The notes beneath the pieces were generated by a model. The model made no database searches, had not been told where the DNA came from, and saw only the letters and a list, made by a program, of their open reading frames with translations. A program made the translations under genes and the position numbers. Positions 34,505 through 43,837 of a stretch of DNA of 64,000 nucleotides are shown here, one piece after another. The stretch is from contig NC_010545.1 of NCBI RefSeq assembly GCF_000069945.1, positions 620,001 to 684,000 of the forward strand, given 5' to 3'. The stretch is from Corynebacterium urealyticum DSM 7109. Its GTDB lineage: Bacteria > Actinomycetota > Actinomycetes > Mycobacteriales > Mycobacteriaceae. Position 1 is the first letter of the stretch. Each line of letters begins with the position of its first letter.

Positions 34505-34863
34505 GGGTTTTCTCCTTCCACCATGCATTACACAACGAAAAATGCAGGCTCCCCGGTGGGTAGACAGTCCGCTGGGAAGCACGAAATGCGCTGCATGCAC
34601 GGTGATGACGTTTACATAGACAACAGCAGAGGACGATTATACAGCTCAGGTGGCGAAGCTCCTAATCTTGCCCAGTTGGGGCCGGCCCTTGAGGAGTGGT
34701 TGGTCAATTATGTCCATCGGTCGACATGCGATAGACTTTTGCGGTCGTACGTGCTGCCATCGTGGCATCTCGAACGTGAAGACAATGTTTCGCCCCGACT
34801 CGGGCACGACCCGCGCTCATGCGCTCGGGACCGACCCGATGTGATCAACCTAAGGGAAGAAGT
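34505..34863. promoter_or_regulatory. Divergent promoter region of the two ribosomal protein clusters
   Basis: 359 bp with no gene. Two dyads are visible: TGCATT (34524-34529) with AATGCA (34541-34546) just upstream of rpmB, and ATGTC (34710-34714) with GACAT (34723-34727) toward rpmE. Either could be a Zur site, but neither is close enough to a consensus to call. The region is clearly more AT-rich than the genes on either side. Confidence 0.45.
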
Positions 34864-35133
34864 ATGAAGAAGGATATCCACCCGGATTACCACCCAGTGG
34901 TATTCAAGGATTCTGCTACCGGTAAGCAGTTCCTGACCCGCTCCACCGCCACCTCCGACCGTACGGTCGAGTGGGAGGATGGCAACGAGTACCCGCTGAT
35001 CGTCGTCGACATCACCAGCGAGTCCCACCCGTTCTGGACCGGCGCACAGCGCGTCATGGACACCGCAGGTCGCGTCGAGAAGTTCCAGCGCCGCTACGGT
35101 GGCATGGCTCGCCGCAAGAAGAAGACCCAGTAA
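34864..35133 (+). CDS. rpmE2: 50S ribosomal protein L31 type B
   Basis: An 89-residue L31 of type B (zinc-independent, no CxxC). [20 protein letters not shown] (1-20) and [21 protein letters not shown] (about 54-74, split) are the family marks; the basic tail MARRKKKTQ ends it. Start ATG 34864 follows AAGGGAAGAAGT. It forms a two-gene unit with rpmF, which begins 22 bp later, divergent from the rpmB cluster; all members of both units are cysteine-poor forms. Confidence 0.95.
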   Translation: MKKDIHPDYHPVVFKDSATGKQFLTRSTATSDRTVEWEDGNEYPLIVVDITSESHPFWTGAQRVMDTAGRVEKFQRRYGGMARRKKKTQ

Positions 35134-35155
35134 GGCTCGAGGAGGGTAGAAGAAA

Positions 35156-35323
35156 ATGGCAGTACCAAAGTTTAAGAAGTCCCGCGCCAACACCCGCGCC
35201 CGCCGCTCCCAGTGGAAGGCGGATAACGTCGAACTTCAGACTCAGAAGATCAACGGCCAGGAGGTGCAGATCCCTCGCCGTCTGGTGAAGGCTGCTCAGC
35301 TCGGCCTGATCGACCTGGATTAA
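35156..35323 (+). CDS. rpmF: 50S ribosomal protein L32
   Basis: A 55-residue L32: [20 protein letters not shown] opens it, followed by [21 protein letters not shown] and [13 protein letters not shown]. No Cys, so again a form without a zinc ribbon. A very good Shine-Dalgarno GGAGGG lies at 35141-35146. It ends 27 bp before a terminator stem. Confidence 0.95.
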   Translation: MAVPKFKKSRANTRARRSQWKADNVELQTQKINGQEVQIPRRLVKAAQLGLIDLD

Positions 35324-35349
35324 TTCCGGTCAGCCGGCTAGCCGGTTCA

Positions 35350-35380
35350 ACGCCCGTACCTGCGCTCCAGGTGCGGGCGT
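35350..35380 (+). terminator. Terminator after rpmF
   Basis: ACGCCCGTACCTG (35350-35362) pairs with CAGGTGCGGGCGT (35368-35380) apart from one G-T pair, with a 5-nt loop, followed by TTTTGC. Confidence 0.85.
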
Positions 35381-35519
35381 TTTTGCTATCACCGTCACAT
35401 CCGAGAGGCACGCGCAACTTGCAGCCGAGGTGTAGAAAATACCTGACCTATGGGTGCGAGTAACCTAAATAGGTGCTGAGCTTTAACACAAAGTCACGCC
35501 GGGAAGGCACAATAGCTAT

Positions 35520-36215
35520 ATGAAGATTCTCGTTGTGGACGACGACCCCGCTGTTCGCGAATCGCTCCGGCGTTCCCTGATTTTCAACGGTTACTCCATC
35601 GTGCTCGCCGCAGACGGGGAGGAAGCGCTGGCTAAGGTCCAGTCTGAGCGTCCCGACATGGTGATTCTCGACGTCATGATGCCGAAGCTCGACGGGCTTG
35701 AGGTGTGCCGCGAGCTGCGTTCCCAGGGTGAGGACACCCCCATTCTGCTGCTCACTGCCCGCGACTCCGTCTCGGAGCGCGTGGCCGGGCTGGATGCGGG
35801 CGCGGACGATTACCTCACCAAGCCCTTTGCGCTCGAGGAGCTCCTGGCTCGCACCCGCTCCCTTGTCCGGCGTGCCGCGCGACCGGCGGCGGTGGACACC
35901 CAGCAGATTGAGATCCTGAAGTTCGAGGACCTTGAACTGGACCCTGCGACCCGCGACGTTACTCGTGGGGGCCGCCAGATTAGCCTGACCCGCACCGAGT
36001 TCGCCTTGCTGGAGCTCCTGCTGCGCAATCCACGCAAGGTGCTCTCTCGCACGACGATCCTCGAGGACGTGTGGGGCTATGACTTCCCGACTTCGGGCAA
36101 TGCTTTGGAGGTTTACATCGGCTACCTGCGTCGAAAGACCGAGGCCGACGGCGAGCCGCGTCTGATCCAGACGGTGCGCGGCGTGGGTTACGTTCTGCGC
36201 GAGACCGCACCATGA
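35520..36215 (+). CDS. mprA: Response regulator MprA
   Basis: A 231-residue OmpR-family regulator. Receiver domain 1-115 with acidic pocket DDD (7-9), phosphorylated Asp51 in VILDVMMP and Lys in YLTKPFA (about 101); winged HTH about 130-228 with the recognition region [18 protein letters not shown] (about 174-191) and YIGYLRRK. It overlaps the kinase gene by four bases (ATGA). The order mprA-mprB-protease-moaB is the same as in mycobacteria, where the system answers to envelope stress; the name rests on that synteny and similarity. Confidence 0.95.
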   Translation: MKILVVDDDPAVRESLRRSLIFNGYSIVLAADGEEALAKVQSERPDMVILDVMMPKLDGLEVCRELRSQGEDTPILLLTARDSVSERVAGLDAGADDYLTKPFALEELLARTRSLVRRAARPAAVDTQQIEILKFEDLELDPATRDVTRGGRQISLTRTEFALLELLLRNPRKVLSRTTILEDVWGYDFPTSGNALEVYIGYLRRKTEADGEPRLIQTVRGVGYVLRETAP

Positions 36216-37801
36216 GTTTGCGGAGGCTCTCCTCGGACCCCCGGGGCCGTGCCTCCCACCCGGCGACGGGGGAGCGAACTGCGGGTGAGGTCGGCGACCA
36301 CGGCATTATCCTCAACCACGAGCACGTCGCCGAGCTGACCAACCTTCCCCGGTGGCGTCGCTTTCTGGACGGCACCTTGGGCAGCATCAAACAACGGCTG
36401 ACCGTCCTGACCTCCTTGGTCATTATTTTTTCGATCGCCACCGTGACCTTCGCTGCCTACGCGACGGTGTCCCAGATCCTGTGGCGAACCAGCGATAGCC
36501 TTTTGCGATCCCAGGCTCAAAGCATCATCGAGATGCCCCCCGAGAAGGTTCCAGGTGGTGTTCCGGGGGAGAACTATCAGCCGGCCTTCGAGCGGATCTC
36601 CAACACGCTCAGTTTGATGGTCGTGCCGGAGATCTATACCGGTGTTGCCGCTCCCGTTACGAAGTTTGAGCCCGTCCTGGAGGATGCCGAGATCGCGGTG
36701 ATCCGGGGCGCGCGCCCACATTCTTACCGCTCCGATGATGACGAGCGTTATTTCGCGGTCGCGGCACCTGACGGCCGCGTCGTCGTCCTCGTTTCTGATA
36801 CCTCGGCGACGAAAAAGGCGTTGGAATCGCTTGCCCTCATTTTGACGATGATCGGGATCTGCGGGGCGCTCGGCGCGATCGTGCTGGTCGCCGCTGTGGT
36901 TAGCGCCGGGCTGCGGCCCATCGACCGACTACGGCGAGCCACGGACCGAGTGACGGAGACGGGCGAGCTCCGCCAGCTCGTCGTTTTCTCTCATGACGAG
37001 GTCGGCACCCTCACCACGTCCTTCAACAACATGATGCTGGCCCTCCAGACCTCCCGGGAAAAGCAGAAGGAGCTCGTTGCAGACGCTTCACACGAGCTCA
37101 AGACACCGCTGACATCCCTGCGGACCAATATCGAACTATTGCTGCTCGCGACGCGCGAGAATTCCCCAGGCATCACGGAGGCTGACCGCCAAGACCTCGA
37201 ACGTGATGTGCTGAGCCAGTTGGACGAGATGAGCGCCCTGATTAAGGACCTGGTGGACCTCGCCCGTGAGGATGGTCCCGTTCTCAGCGACGAGGAGGTT
37301 GATCTCAATGAATGCCTGCGCGTCGGTGTGGCGAAGGTTCAGCGGCGTCGCCCGGACGTTACCTTCGAAATTCACGCCGAACCCTGGGTCACCCAGGGGG
37401 ATCCGCTCAGCCTGAAACGGGCGCTGTTGAACCTGCTGGACAACGCAGCCAAGTGGTCACCGCAAGGGGCCAGCGTGCGCGTCTGGATGCAACCCATCCC
37501 GCCGGCAGCGTCGGGGCTTACTGCTGGGACACCGGCAAGCGATGGGGAAGAGGAGGCCGTGGAGATCCGAGTCGCGGACTCCGGGCCGGGTATCCCCGCC
37601 GCGGATCGGAAGAAGGTCTTTGACCGCTTCTACCGTTCGATCAATTCTCGCTCGATGCAGGGCTCTGGCCTGGGACTCTCCATCGTTAAGCAGGCCGTGG
37701 TAAATCACGGCGGGGCGATCATCGTCGATGAGTCCGACGACGGTGGCGCGCTGATGCGGGTGGTATTGCCGGCCCGCCGTGGAACTCCCAGCGAAAAATA
37801 G
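36212..37801 (+). CDS. mprB: Sensor histidine kinase MprB
   Basis: A 529-residue membrane kinase. First membrane helix about 67-88 ([19 protein letters not shown]), an extracytoplasmic sensor of about 115 residues, second helix near 208-232, HAMP about 233-285, HisKA with the phospho-acceptor in [14 protein letters not shown] (His about 294), and HATPase_c with [13 protein letters not shown] (N-box, about 407), [18 protein letters not shown] (about 457) and [10 protein letters not shown]. It is coupled to mprA by an ATGA overlap, and the HtrA-type protease follows 46 bp later, probably both partner and target as in M. tuberculosis. Confidence 0.95.
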   Translation: MSLRRLSSDPRGRASHPATGERTAGEVGDHGIILNHEHVAELTNLPRWRRFLDGTLGSIKQRLTVLTSLVIIFSIATVTFAAYATVSQILWRTSDSLLRSQAQSIIEMPPEKVPGGVPGENYQPAFERISNTLSLMVVPEIYTGVAAPVTKFEPVLEDAEIAVIRGARPHSYRSDDDERYFAVAAPDGRVVVLVSDTSATKKALESLALILTMIGICGALGAIVLVAAVVSAGLRPIDRLRRATDRVTETGELRQLVVFSHDEVGTLTTSFNNMMLALQTSREKQKELVADASHELKTPLTSLRTNIELLLLATRENSPGITEADRQDLERDVLSQLDEMSALIKDLVDLAREDGPVLSDEEVDLNECLRVGVAKVQRRRPDVTFEIHAEPWVTQGDPLSLKRALLNLLDNAAKWSPQGASVRVWMQPIPPAASGLTAGTPASDGEEEAVEIRVADSGPGIPAADRKKVFDRFYRSINSRSMQGSGLGLSIVKQAVVNHGGAIIVDESDDGGALMRVVLPARRGTPSEK

Positions 37802-37847
37802 GGCTGCGTCCCAGGATTTTTTATAAGGGAAGTGGAGGATGGTTCCT

Positions 37848-39317
37848 ATGGAAAAAAATGGTGAAAATCTGAATAGCGGTAACGGTATCGGCGGCAACGG
37901 CGCCAGCGGTAGCGGGGGAGAGCGCTACCCGAAGGCGTCGGATTTTGGGCCATTCGGACACAATGGCCACACCGGCCGTGGTGAGGCTGGAGCGCAGTAC
38001 GACCACGGGGGATGGGCGGGCGATACTCAAGACAACCAGCCTGCCCAGTGGGATCAGTCGAATACCAGCCATACCCAGCCGCACCAGTTTCAGAGTCACC
38101 AGGGCATGCAGGCGCCGCATCACCAGCAGGCGCTACCGCACGAGCCGGGCTACCCGCCCCAGGCAGGGCCGGGCGAGTCTGGGGAGGGCACCCTCACCGC
38201 CCCTCCGAAGGAGAAGAAGCGCTGGTCCACCGGAGCAGTGGCCGCCCTCATGGTGGGGGCAGTAGTTCTCGCATCCGGCACGACCTTCGCCCTGACCTCC
38301 ATGCAGGGCAATTCGAGCACCCGCTCTGTCAACACTCTCGACTCCGCGCCCACCGGCAATGAGGACACCAGCACGAGCAGGCTCGAGGAATCAGGATCCA
38401 TCGCCCAGGTCGCGAACAAGGTCACCCGCTCGGTGGTGCAGATCCAGGTGCAAAGCGCCCGTGGCGGGGAGGAGGGCTCCGGATCCATCTTCACCAACGA
38501 CGGCATGATTCTCACGAATAATCACGTCGTTGGTGCTGCCGCCCAGGGTGGCGCGAAGATGCAGGTCATCACCGCTGACGGCCGCGTGCTCCCAGCCAAG
38601 TTCATCGCCGCTGACCCGCAGACCGATATCGCCGTCATCAAGGCGGAGGGCGCCGATAACCTGCAGCCCATGGCGATGGGGGACTCCAACGCCATCAATG
38701 TCGGCGAGACGGTCGCCGCCATCGGCTCTCCGCTGGGCCTGAACTCCACCGTGACCTCCGGCATTGTGTCTGCCAAGGACCGCCCTGTGCAGGCAGCCGG
38801 CGAGGATGGTGGCGAGGGTTCCCTCATCGACGCCATCCAGACCGATGCAGCTATCAACCCCGGCAACTCCGGTGGTGCGCTCGTGAATCTTAAGGGCGAA
38901 CTCGTGGGCATCCCGACGGTCATCGCCACCCTGGGCGGAGGGGGCACCTCCGGTTCTATCGGACTGGGCTTCGCTATCCCTTCCAACCAGGCGGTGCGTA
39001 TCGCCAAGCAGCTGATTGATAACGGCAAGGCCGTCCATCCGATGATCGGCGCGCAGATCAACACCGCCAGCAACTTCATCGGCGCCGAGGTCATGGAGGT
39101 CAACTCCGGAAGCCCGGCTGACAAGGCCGGCTTGAAGAAGGGGGACGTGGTACGCAAGGTCGACGATCGACTCATCGACACTGGTGTGGGGCTCATCGCC
39201 GCCATCCGTTCTCACGAGGTTGGGGACACCGTGAAACTCACCGTCTTGCCTGGGGGACGCGGACCGGAAAAGCAACTCGACGTCACTCTCGGCACCGAGG
39301 CTGAAACCCAGGAGTAA
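37848..39317 (+). CDS. pepD: HtrA/PepD-type membrane-anchored serine protease
   Basis: A 489-residue quality-control protease acting outside the membrane. A 125-residue cytoplasmic region is rich in His, Gln, Gly and Asn, then one membrane helix (about 127-150). Trypsin-like domain: His in LTNNHVV (about 224), Asp in PQTDIAVIK (about 259), nucleophile in NPGNSGGAL (about 344). A PDZ domain fills about 390-485. ATG 37848 is preferred to ATG 37839, as GTGGAGG at 37832-37838 has proper spacing only to the former. It follows mprB in the stress operon. Confidence 0.93.
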   Translation: MEKNGENLNSGNGIGGNGASGSGGERYPKASDFGPFGHNGHTGRGEAGAQYDHGGWAGDTQDNQPAQWDQSNTSHTQPHQFQSHQGMQAPHHQQALPHEPGYPPQAGPGESGEGTLTAPPKEKKRWSTGAVAALMVGAVVLASGTTFALTSMQGNSSTRSVNTLDSAPTGNEDTSTSRLEESGSIAQVANKVTRSVVQIQVQSARGGEEGSGSIFTNDGMILTNNHVVGAAAQGGAKMQVITADGRVLPAKFIAADPQTDIAVIKAEGADNLQPMAMGDSNAINVGETVAAIGSPLGLNSTVTSGIVSAKDRPVQAAGEDGGEGSLIDAIQTDAAINPGNSGGALVNLKGELVGIPTVIATLGGGGTSGSIGLGFAIPSNQAVRIAKQLIDNGKAVHPMIGAQINTASNFIGAEVMEVNSGSPADKAGLKKGDVVRKVDDRLIDTGVGLIAAIRSHEVGDTVKLTVLPGGRGPEKQLDVTLGTEAETQE

Positions 39318-39342
39318 ACACACACGGGGGAGGGATGAAAAT

Positions 39343-39362
39343 AAAACCCCATTAGGGGTTTT
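39343..39362 (+). terminator. Terminator after pepD
   Basis: A perfect 8-bp stem AAAACCCC/GGGGTTTT with an ATTA loop, followed by AAAATTTCTC; it may be only partly effective, since moaB2 follows. Confidence 0.65.
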
Positions 39363-39421
39363 AAAATTTCTCTCCCGCGTTAAAGTTAAAGCGACCTACC
39401 CGCCGTGAAGGAGCAAACGCG

Positions 39422-40069
39422 TTGACGCTAAACCGGAATGAAGCCCACGAGATTGGTGTCCGAAACCCCATCGTGGACGACATCGACCACAGTCAGCTAG
39501 ACCGGCTGGACGCCACCATTCCGGAGCCAGACGATAGCTTCCTCCACAGCCTTGACCAGAGCCTCGATGCGCAGGCCGCCGCCAAGCGCGCAGCCGCCGA
39601 GGCCGTGCCCACCCGCCACGCGCTTGTCGTGCTGATCGGGGAGGACCGCGCTGGCCAGGGCGGCAGTGGCGAGCTCGTTGCCGAACTGCTCGCAGAAGAC
39701 CGCTTCATCGTCGATGCGGTGGTCGATGTCGCTGAGCGTAAGAGCGAGATCCGGCACGCCATCGAAACTGGGGTGGTCGGGGGCGCGGACCTCGTCATTA
39801 CCATCGGCGGCACCGGCTTCGGCCCACGTGACCGCGCCCCCGAGGCCACCCGCAAGTTGCTGGATCGCCGCATCCCGGGCATCGCGGAGGCGATCCGCAG
39901 CTCCGGGCTGGCCGCCAATAATAAGGATGCTGCCCTCTCCCGCGGCCTCGCCGGGATCTCCGGGTCCACCGTGGTCGTCAACATCGCTGGCAGCCGGGGC
40001 GCAATCCGCGACGGCATGGCCACGCTCGGCCCGCTGGTCAACCACGTGCTCGACGAGCTCGGCGTCTAA
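39422..40069 (+). CDS. moaB2: MogA/MoaB family molybdenum cofactor protein
   Basis: A 215-residue MoCF-biosynthesis-domain protein that would adenylate or bind molybdopterin. An N-terminal extension (1-60) precedes the domain: ALVVLIGEDRAGQGGSGELV (about 62-81), DLVITIGGTGFGPRDRAPEAT (about 122-142, split), with GGTGFGPRD the typical ligand loop. TTG at 39422 is the start, as GAAGGAG lies nine bases upstream and no ATG occurs in frame near it. It continues the M. tuberculosis Rv0981-Rv0984 order. Its stop touches the ATG of a small downstream frame. Confidence 0.9.
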   Translation: MTLNRNEAHEIGVRNPIVDDIDHSQLDRLDATIPEPDDSFLHSLDQSLDAQAAAKRAAAEAVPTRHALVVLIGEDRAGQGGSGELVAELLAEDRFIVDAVVDVAERKSEIRHAIETGVVGGADLVITIGGTGFGPRDRAPEATRKLLDRRIPGIAEAIRSSGLAANNKDAALSRGLAGISGSTVVVNIAGSRGAIRDGMATLGPLVNHVLDELGV

Positions 40070-40267
40070 ATGGCCTGCCGCGCACCACGCGGGCTTGCCA
40101 GCCTCGCTAAAGCCCGCAGTGCCCGGAACGCCGCCGGGAGGGTCAAAGACCCCAAAGCCACGGGCCGGGGCGTCGATAAAGAAAAGAACTCGGCCGACGA
40201 TGGCGGGTTCGATAAAAACTTCTGGATAGAACAACGCCCGCCCCACTGGGGGCGGGCGGAGAACTAG
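40070..40267 (+). CDS. Small basic hypothetical protein coupled to moaB2
   Basis: A 65-residue frame beginning directly at the moaB2 stop (TAAATG), so translation would be coupled. The first 35 residues are Ala/Arg/Lys-rich, and the last third (DDGGFDKNFWIEQRPPHWG) looks like a short conserved tail, a type I associate with small actinobacterial proteins but cannot confirm. The final codons coincide with a GC-rich terminator hairpin at 40235-40258. No function can be given. It may be spurious. Confidence 0.45.
   Translation: MACRAPRGLASLAKARSARNAAGRVKDPKATGRGVDKEKNSADDGGFDKNFWIEQRPPHWGRAEN
40235..40258. terminator. GC-rich terminator hairpin between moaB2 unit and mscL
   Basis: A perfect 10-bp stem CGCCCGCCCC/GGGGCGGGCG with a 4-nt loop between convergent genes. 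Confidence 0.7.
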
Positions 40268-40317
40268 TTCGACGGGCGTCGAGCTGGCATTCGTCTGAGC
40301 GAATTTCTTAGCGGGAA

Positions 40318-40782
40318 TTACTCAGCGTGACGACCGGTCGGGTCATCGTCGTTGACGACAGAAGGGTCGACCTTCTTGGTGGAAACGCCGTTCTGCTGCT
40401 GCAGCAGGTCGCGGATCTCGGCCAGCAGCTCGGTCTCGGTTGCAGCTGCCTCCTCGGTGGAGATTCCCTTGCGGCGAGCGTTCATCTCAGCCAGCTTGTT
40501 CATCGGCATGATGAGGATGAAGTAAACGACGGCTGCGACAATCAGGAAGTTGATCGCGGCGGTGATCACGGCACCGAAGTCGACGAAGGTGGCCGGGTTG
40601 CCCTCACGGATGTGGAAGCCCAGGCCGAACTCCGGGGAGCCTCCCAGTGCGGCGATCAGCGGGTTGACGATCTTGTCAGTGAAAGCGGTGACGATTGCGG
40701 TGAACGCGGAACCGACAACGACGGCCACTGCGAGCTCAACCACGTTGCCGCGCATCAGGAATTCCTTGAATCCAGATAGCAT
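40318..40782 (-). CDS. mscL: Large-conductance mechanosensitive channel
   Basis: A 154-residue channel that opens under membrane tension to release solutes in osmotic downshock. FKEFLMRGNVVELAVAVVVGSAF (split, about 5-27) is the pore-lining first helix with the conserved RGN; the second helix is about 73-97 (ITAAINFLIVAAVVYFILIM). The C-terminal cytoplasmic helix bundle (about 100-130) and a polar tail complete it. Length is normal. Same place and orientation as M. tuberculosis mscL (Rv0985c). Confidence 0.96.
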   Translation of the reverse strand: MLSGFKEFLMRGNVVELAVAVVVGSAFTAIVTAFTDKIVNPLIAALGGSPEFGLGFHIREGNPATFVDFGAVITAAINFLIVAAVVYFILIMPMNKLAEMNARRKGISTEEAAATETELLAEIRDLLQQQNGVSTKKVDPSVVNDDDPTGRHAE

Positions 40783-40821
40783 TAAAAATCCCCTTCTTAA
40801 AGGTATAAAAGACTGGGTTTA

Positions 40822-41553
40822 TTATACTGATGAGCTGGAGAAATGATAGACCCCGTTTTGTGTGATGCCCGCCGATACGGCGAGGTCATGTGGGGCGGCG
40901 GGAACGCGGACTCGCAGTTCGGCGTGGTCGACGACAGCCCAGATTGCCTGCAGCCGAGGTCCAGGGAAACGTTGGTCGACGTGCGGTTTTGTGAAGGGGT
41001 TCACATCATGCGTTGGGGTGGCGTTGGCGCTCGAGGGCTCCTCGCTTTCTGACGGGAGGGCGGAATCGCCCGGTACGAAGGCTGCGAGCGTGCGGTCGTA
41101 GAACCCGCCGCCCTGGCCCAGCCGGGTGCCTTTGGGACCCAGGGAGAGGGCAGGAAGGATGGCGACGTCCGCCGCATCGACCAGTTCGCCGAGGTTCTCG
41201 CCCGTGGGTTCCAGGATCCCCATCGAGTTTGCCACCAGGTCAGCTTGGCCCGTGAAGGTGCGCCATTCCAGCCGGCGTGGGTTGTACTGAACCACCGGCA
41301 GAATCACCTCATAGCCCGCCTCCTGCAGAGCTTCCGGCAGGTCCGCCCCTCCTGGCTCACCCGGCAGCGCGCAGAAAGCGGCCACTACCGGCCGGGAGTT
41401 GGGGAACTGTTGTCCCAGGGCTGCCACCAGATGGCGTTGGATGGCCCGGTCGCGGCGGGCGCGCTCGGTTGCTGGGACCTGCTTGCGGGTGCCGCGAACC
41501 TCAGCGCGCAGTGCAGCCTTCGCGGCGCGGGTTTCTTCGGGGTTATGGGGCAT
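40822..41553 (-). CDS. 5-formyltetrahydrofolate cyclo-ligase
   Basis: A 243-residue enzyme that converts 5-formyl-THF to 5,10-methenyl-THF with ATP. Family marks: KAALRAEVRGTRK (about 12-24), CALPGEPG (about 61-68), RLGQGGGFYDRTLA (about 144-157, phosphate-binding loop) and WAVVDHAEL (about 215-223). Between the loop and WAVVD, an insert of about 25 residues (PSESEEPSSANATPTHDVNP) is unusual for the family. Start ATG 41553 is chosen: longer frames upstream overlap galU antisense. It lies divergent from galU, 129 bp apart, as in Rv0992c-Rv0993. Confidence 0.9.
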   Translation of the reverse strand: MPHNPEETRAAKAALRAEVRGTRKQVPATERARRDRAIQRHLVAALGQQFPNSRPVVAAFCALPGEPGGADLPEALQEAGYEVILPVVQYNPRRLEWRTFTGQADLVANSMGILEPTGENLGELVDAADVAILPALSLGPKGTRLGQGGGFYDRTLAAFVPGDSALPSESEEPSSANATPTHDVNPFTKPHVDQRFPGPRLQAIWAVVDHAELRVRVPAAPHDLAVSAGITQNGVYHFSSSSV

Positions 41554-41682
41554 GGTCTCCTTCGCTGCTCGTGCTCTCTGTACGGGTGGGTTGGCGGCGC
41601 CGGAATTCTCAACGGATCTTTTCCGGCCCGCACCGGGTGTAAGTCCAGCATTGTGGCCCAGCTGGGCGGTACGATGCACCTC

Positions 41683-42570
41683 ATGACATCCAATGAGCTT
41701 CGCACAGTTGTAGTCCCCGCCGCAGGACTGGGGACGCGCTTCCTGCCTGCAACGAAGACGGTGCCCAAGGAACTGCTCCCCGTGGTCGACACTCCCGGTA
41801 TCGAGCTTATCGCCAAGGAGGCCGCCCAGGCTGGTGCGGAACGGCTGGCGATCATCACCGCCCCGAAGAAGCAGGGCATCATGGCCCACTTCCGCACCGA
41901 TGCTGAGCTCGAGGCCACCCTCGAAGCCCGCGGTAAGGAGGACCAGCTCGCGAAGGTTCGCGCCACCGACGGCCTGATCGACGTGGCAGCCATCGAGCAG
42001 CCGGAGCCACTCGGCCTCGGCCACGCCATCGGCCTGGCCGAAACCCACCTCGCCGAGGATGAGGAATGCTTCGCCGTCATGCTGCCAGACGACCTCGTCC
42101 TGCCCTACGGGGTCATGGAGACCATGCTGGAGGTGCGCCAGCGCTATGGTGGCTCCGTCCTGTGCGCAGTCGAGGTGCCGGAGGAGGACGTCTCCAAGTA
42201 CGGTGTCTTCGATATCGCCGCCGACTCCGATGACCCGCAGGTCAAGAAGGTCAACGGCATGGTCGAGAAGCCGGACCTCGAAGACGCCCCGTCGAACTTC
42301 GCGGCCACCGGCCGCTACCTGCTGGACCGGCAGGTCTTCGAGGCCCTGTCCCGCACCAAGCCGGGCAAGGGTGGGGAAATCCAGATCACCGATGCCATCG
42401 AGCTGATGATCTCCGAGGGGCACCCGGTGCACATCGTCGTCCACCAGGGCAAGCGCCACGACCTCGGCAACCCAGGCGGCTACATCCGCGCGTGCGTGGA
42501 CATGGCTCTCGAGGATGAGACCTACGGGGAGTCCCTGAAGCAGTGGCTCGAGCAGCGACTCGGGGAGTAG
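41683..42570 (+). CDS. galU: UTP-glucose-1-phosphate uridylyltransferase
   Basis: A 295-residue enzyme producing UDP-glucose for trehalose, glycolipid and wall polysaccharide synthesis. VPAAGLGTRFLPATKTVPKE (11-30) is the nucleotide-binding signature with KELLPVVDTPGIE following; LPDDLV (about 134) and GKGGEIQITDAI (about 228-239) mark metal and sugar sites. ATG 41683 is taken; ATG 41674, three codons earlier, is possible. The glp gene starts four bases after its stop, so they form an operon. Confidence 0.95.
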   Translation: MTSNELRTVVVPAAGLGTRFLPATKTVPKELLPVVDTPGIELIAKEAAQAGAERLAIITAPKKQGIMAHFRTDAELEATLEARGKEDQLAKVRATDGLIDVAAIEQPEPLGLGHAIGLAETHLAEDEECFAVMLPDDLVLPYGVMETMLEVRQRYGGSVLCAVEVPEEDVSKYGVFDIAADSDDPQVKKVNGMVEKPDLEDAPSNFAATGRYLLDRQVFEALSRTKPGKGGEIQITDAIELMISEGHPVHIVVHQGKRHDLGNPGGYIRACVDMALEDETYGESLKQWLEQRLGE

Positions 42571-42574
42571 CCCC

Positions 42575-43813
42575 ATGCGCAGCGTTGAGGAACAGCTAGC
42601 GATCATCTCCGCGGCGGCGGTCACGCCGGAACCGGTGCGCATCTCCATTTCTGAGGCGCTCGGTCTGCGCTGCGCGGAGCAGATCGAGGGGGACCGGGCG
42701 GTACCCGGCTTCAACCAGGCCGCCATCGACGGCTACGCGGTGCGCGCCGTGGACGTCCGCGAGCCCGCCGACGGCGAGCTGCCCACCCTCCCGGTCGTCG
42801 GTGAGGTCACCGCAGGTTCGAGCCGTCCCGTTCGGCTGCAGCCGCGCCAGACCGTGCGCGTCCACGCCGGGGCGCCGATCCCGACGCTCGCCGATGCTGT
42901 TCTTCCGCTTGACTGGGTGGAGGTCGACGGCCGCCACGTGGAACCGCTACGCACCGTGAACTCGGGGGAGTTCGTCCACCGCCTCGGTTCCGACGTCCAG
43001 CCGGGCGACGTCGTCGTCGAGCAGGGCGCAGTGCTCGGCGCGGCCCAGGTGGGCTTGCTCGCAGCCATCGGCCGCTCCAAGGTGCTGGTCTACCCACGCC
43101 CGCGACTGAGCGTGCTCGCCTTCGGCCCCGAGCTCGTCGACATCGACCGCGACCCGGGTCTGGGGCAGGTCCACGACGCCAATTCCTATGCGCTCGCCGC
43201 CGCCGCTAAGGAGGCGGGTGCCGAGGCCCACCGCATGGGCATCCTCGCGGGTGAACCGCGCCGGATTAAGGAGGTCGTGGAAGCCCAGCTGATGCGCAGC
43301 GAGGTGCTCGTCATCACCGGGGCGATCGGTGGGGAAGGCAGCGACCAGCTGCGCCAGATTTTGGGCGAGCTCGGCCCAATGGAAACCACCCGCATCGCGA
43401 TGCACCCGGGCTCCATCGTGGGCTTCGGCACCCTCGGTGCCGACCAGGTGCCGACCTTCTTGCTGCCTGCCAATCCCTCCGCCGCGCTCGTGGCCTTCGA
43501 AGTGCTGGTCCGACCGCTGATCCAGATTATCCGCGGCCAGCGCCAGGCCACCCGCCGGGTGGTGCGGGCCCGCACCATTGCCGCGATCGACTCGGCGCCG
43601 CGCCGCCGAGGCTTCATCCGTGGCCAGCTGATGCGCGACCGGGAGACCCGCGAGTTTCTCGTGGACCCGCTCGGCGCGGTCGGCGGCGGGGAACCGACCC
43701 ACCTGCTGGGCAGCTACGGCCAGGCAAACTGCCTGATTACCGTGCCTGCGGAGGAGACGCACGTCGCGCCTGGTCAGTTCGTCGACGTCCTCTTCCTGAC
43801 GAACCGCTCCTAG
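42575..43813 (+). CDS. glp: Gephyrin-like molybdotransferase Glp (MoeA family)
   Basis: A 412-residue MoeA-type protein. Domain III carries VLVITGAIGGEGSDQLRQIL (about 247-266, MoCF ligand loop), domain I/II show PGFNQAAIDGYAVRA (about 45-59) and VRVHAGAPIPTLADAVLP (about 90-107), and a C-terminal beta domain ends it. Known MoeA enzymes insert molybdate; in Corynebacterium glutamicum a MoeA-like protein, Glp, instead binds FtsZ and a membrane receptor (GlpR) at the division site. The receptor gene lies 1 kb downstream, separated by rimJ, so this copy probably has the division role. The usual MoeA loop reads GAIGGEGSD here (commonly GGVSxGxYD), in line with altered activity. Confidence 0.85.
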   Translation: MRSVEEQLAIISAAAVTPEPVRISISEALGLRCAEQIEGDRAVPGFNQAAIDGYAVRAVDVREPADGELPTLPVVGEVTAGSSRPVRLQPRQTVRVHAGAPIPTLADAVLPLDWVEVDGRHVEPLRTVNSGEFVHRLGSDVQPGDVVVEQGAVLGAAQVGLLAAIGRSKVLVYPRPRLSVLAFGPELVDIDRDPGLGQVHDANSYALAAAAKEAGAEAHRMGILAGEPRRIKEVVEAQLMRSEVLVITGAIGGEGSDQLRQILGELGPMETTRIAMHPGSIVGFGTLGADQVPTFLLPANPSAALVAFEVLVRPLIQIIRGQRQATRRVVRARTIAAIDSAPRRRGFIRGQLMRDRETREFLVDPLGAVGGGEPTHLLGSYGQANCLITVPAEETHVAPGQFVDVLFLTNRS

Positions 43814-43837
43814 CCGCGGGAACCTCACAGGGGAGCG

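Noticed and set aside
34505..34863. Definite Zur box
   Set aside because: Two dyads are present but neither matches an actinobacterial Zur consensus well enough to be called.
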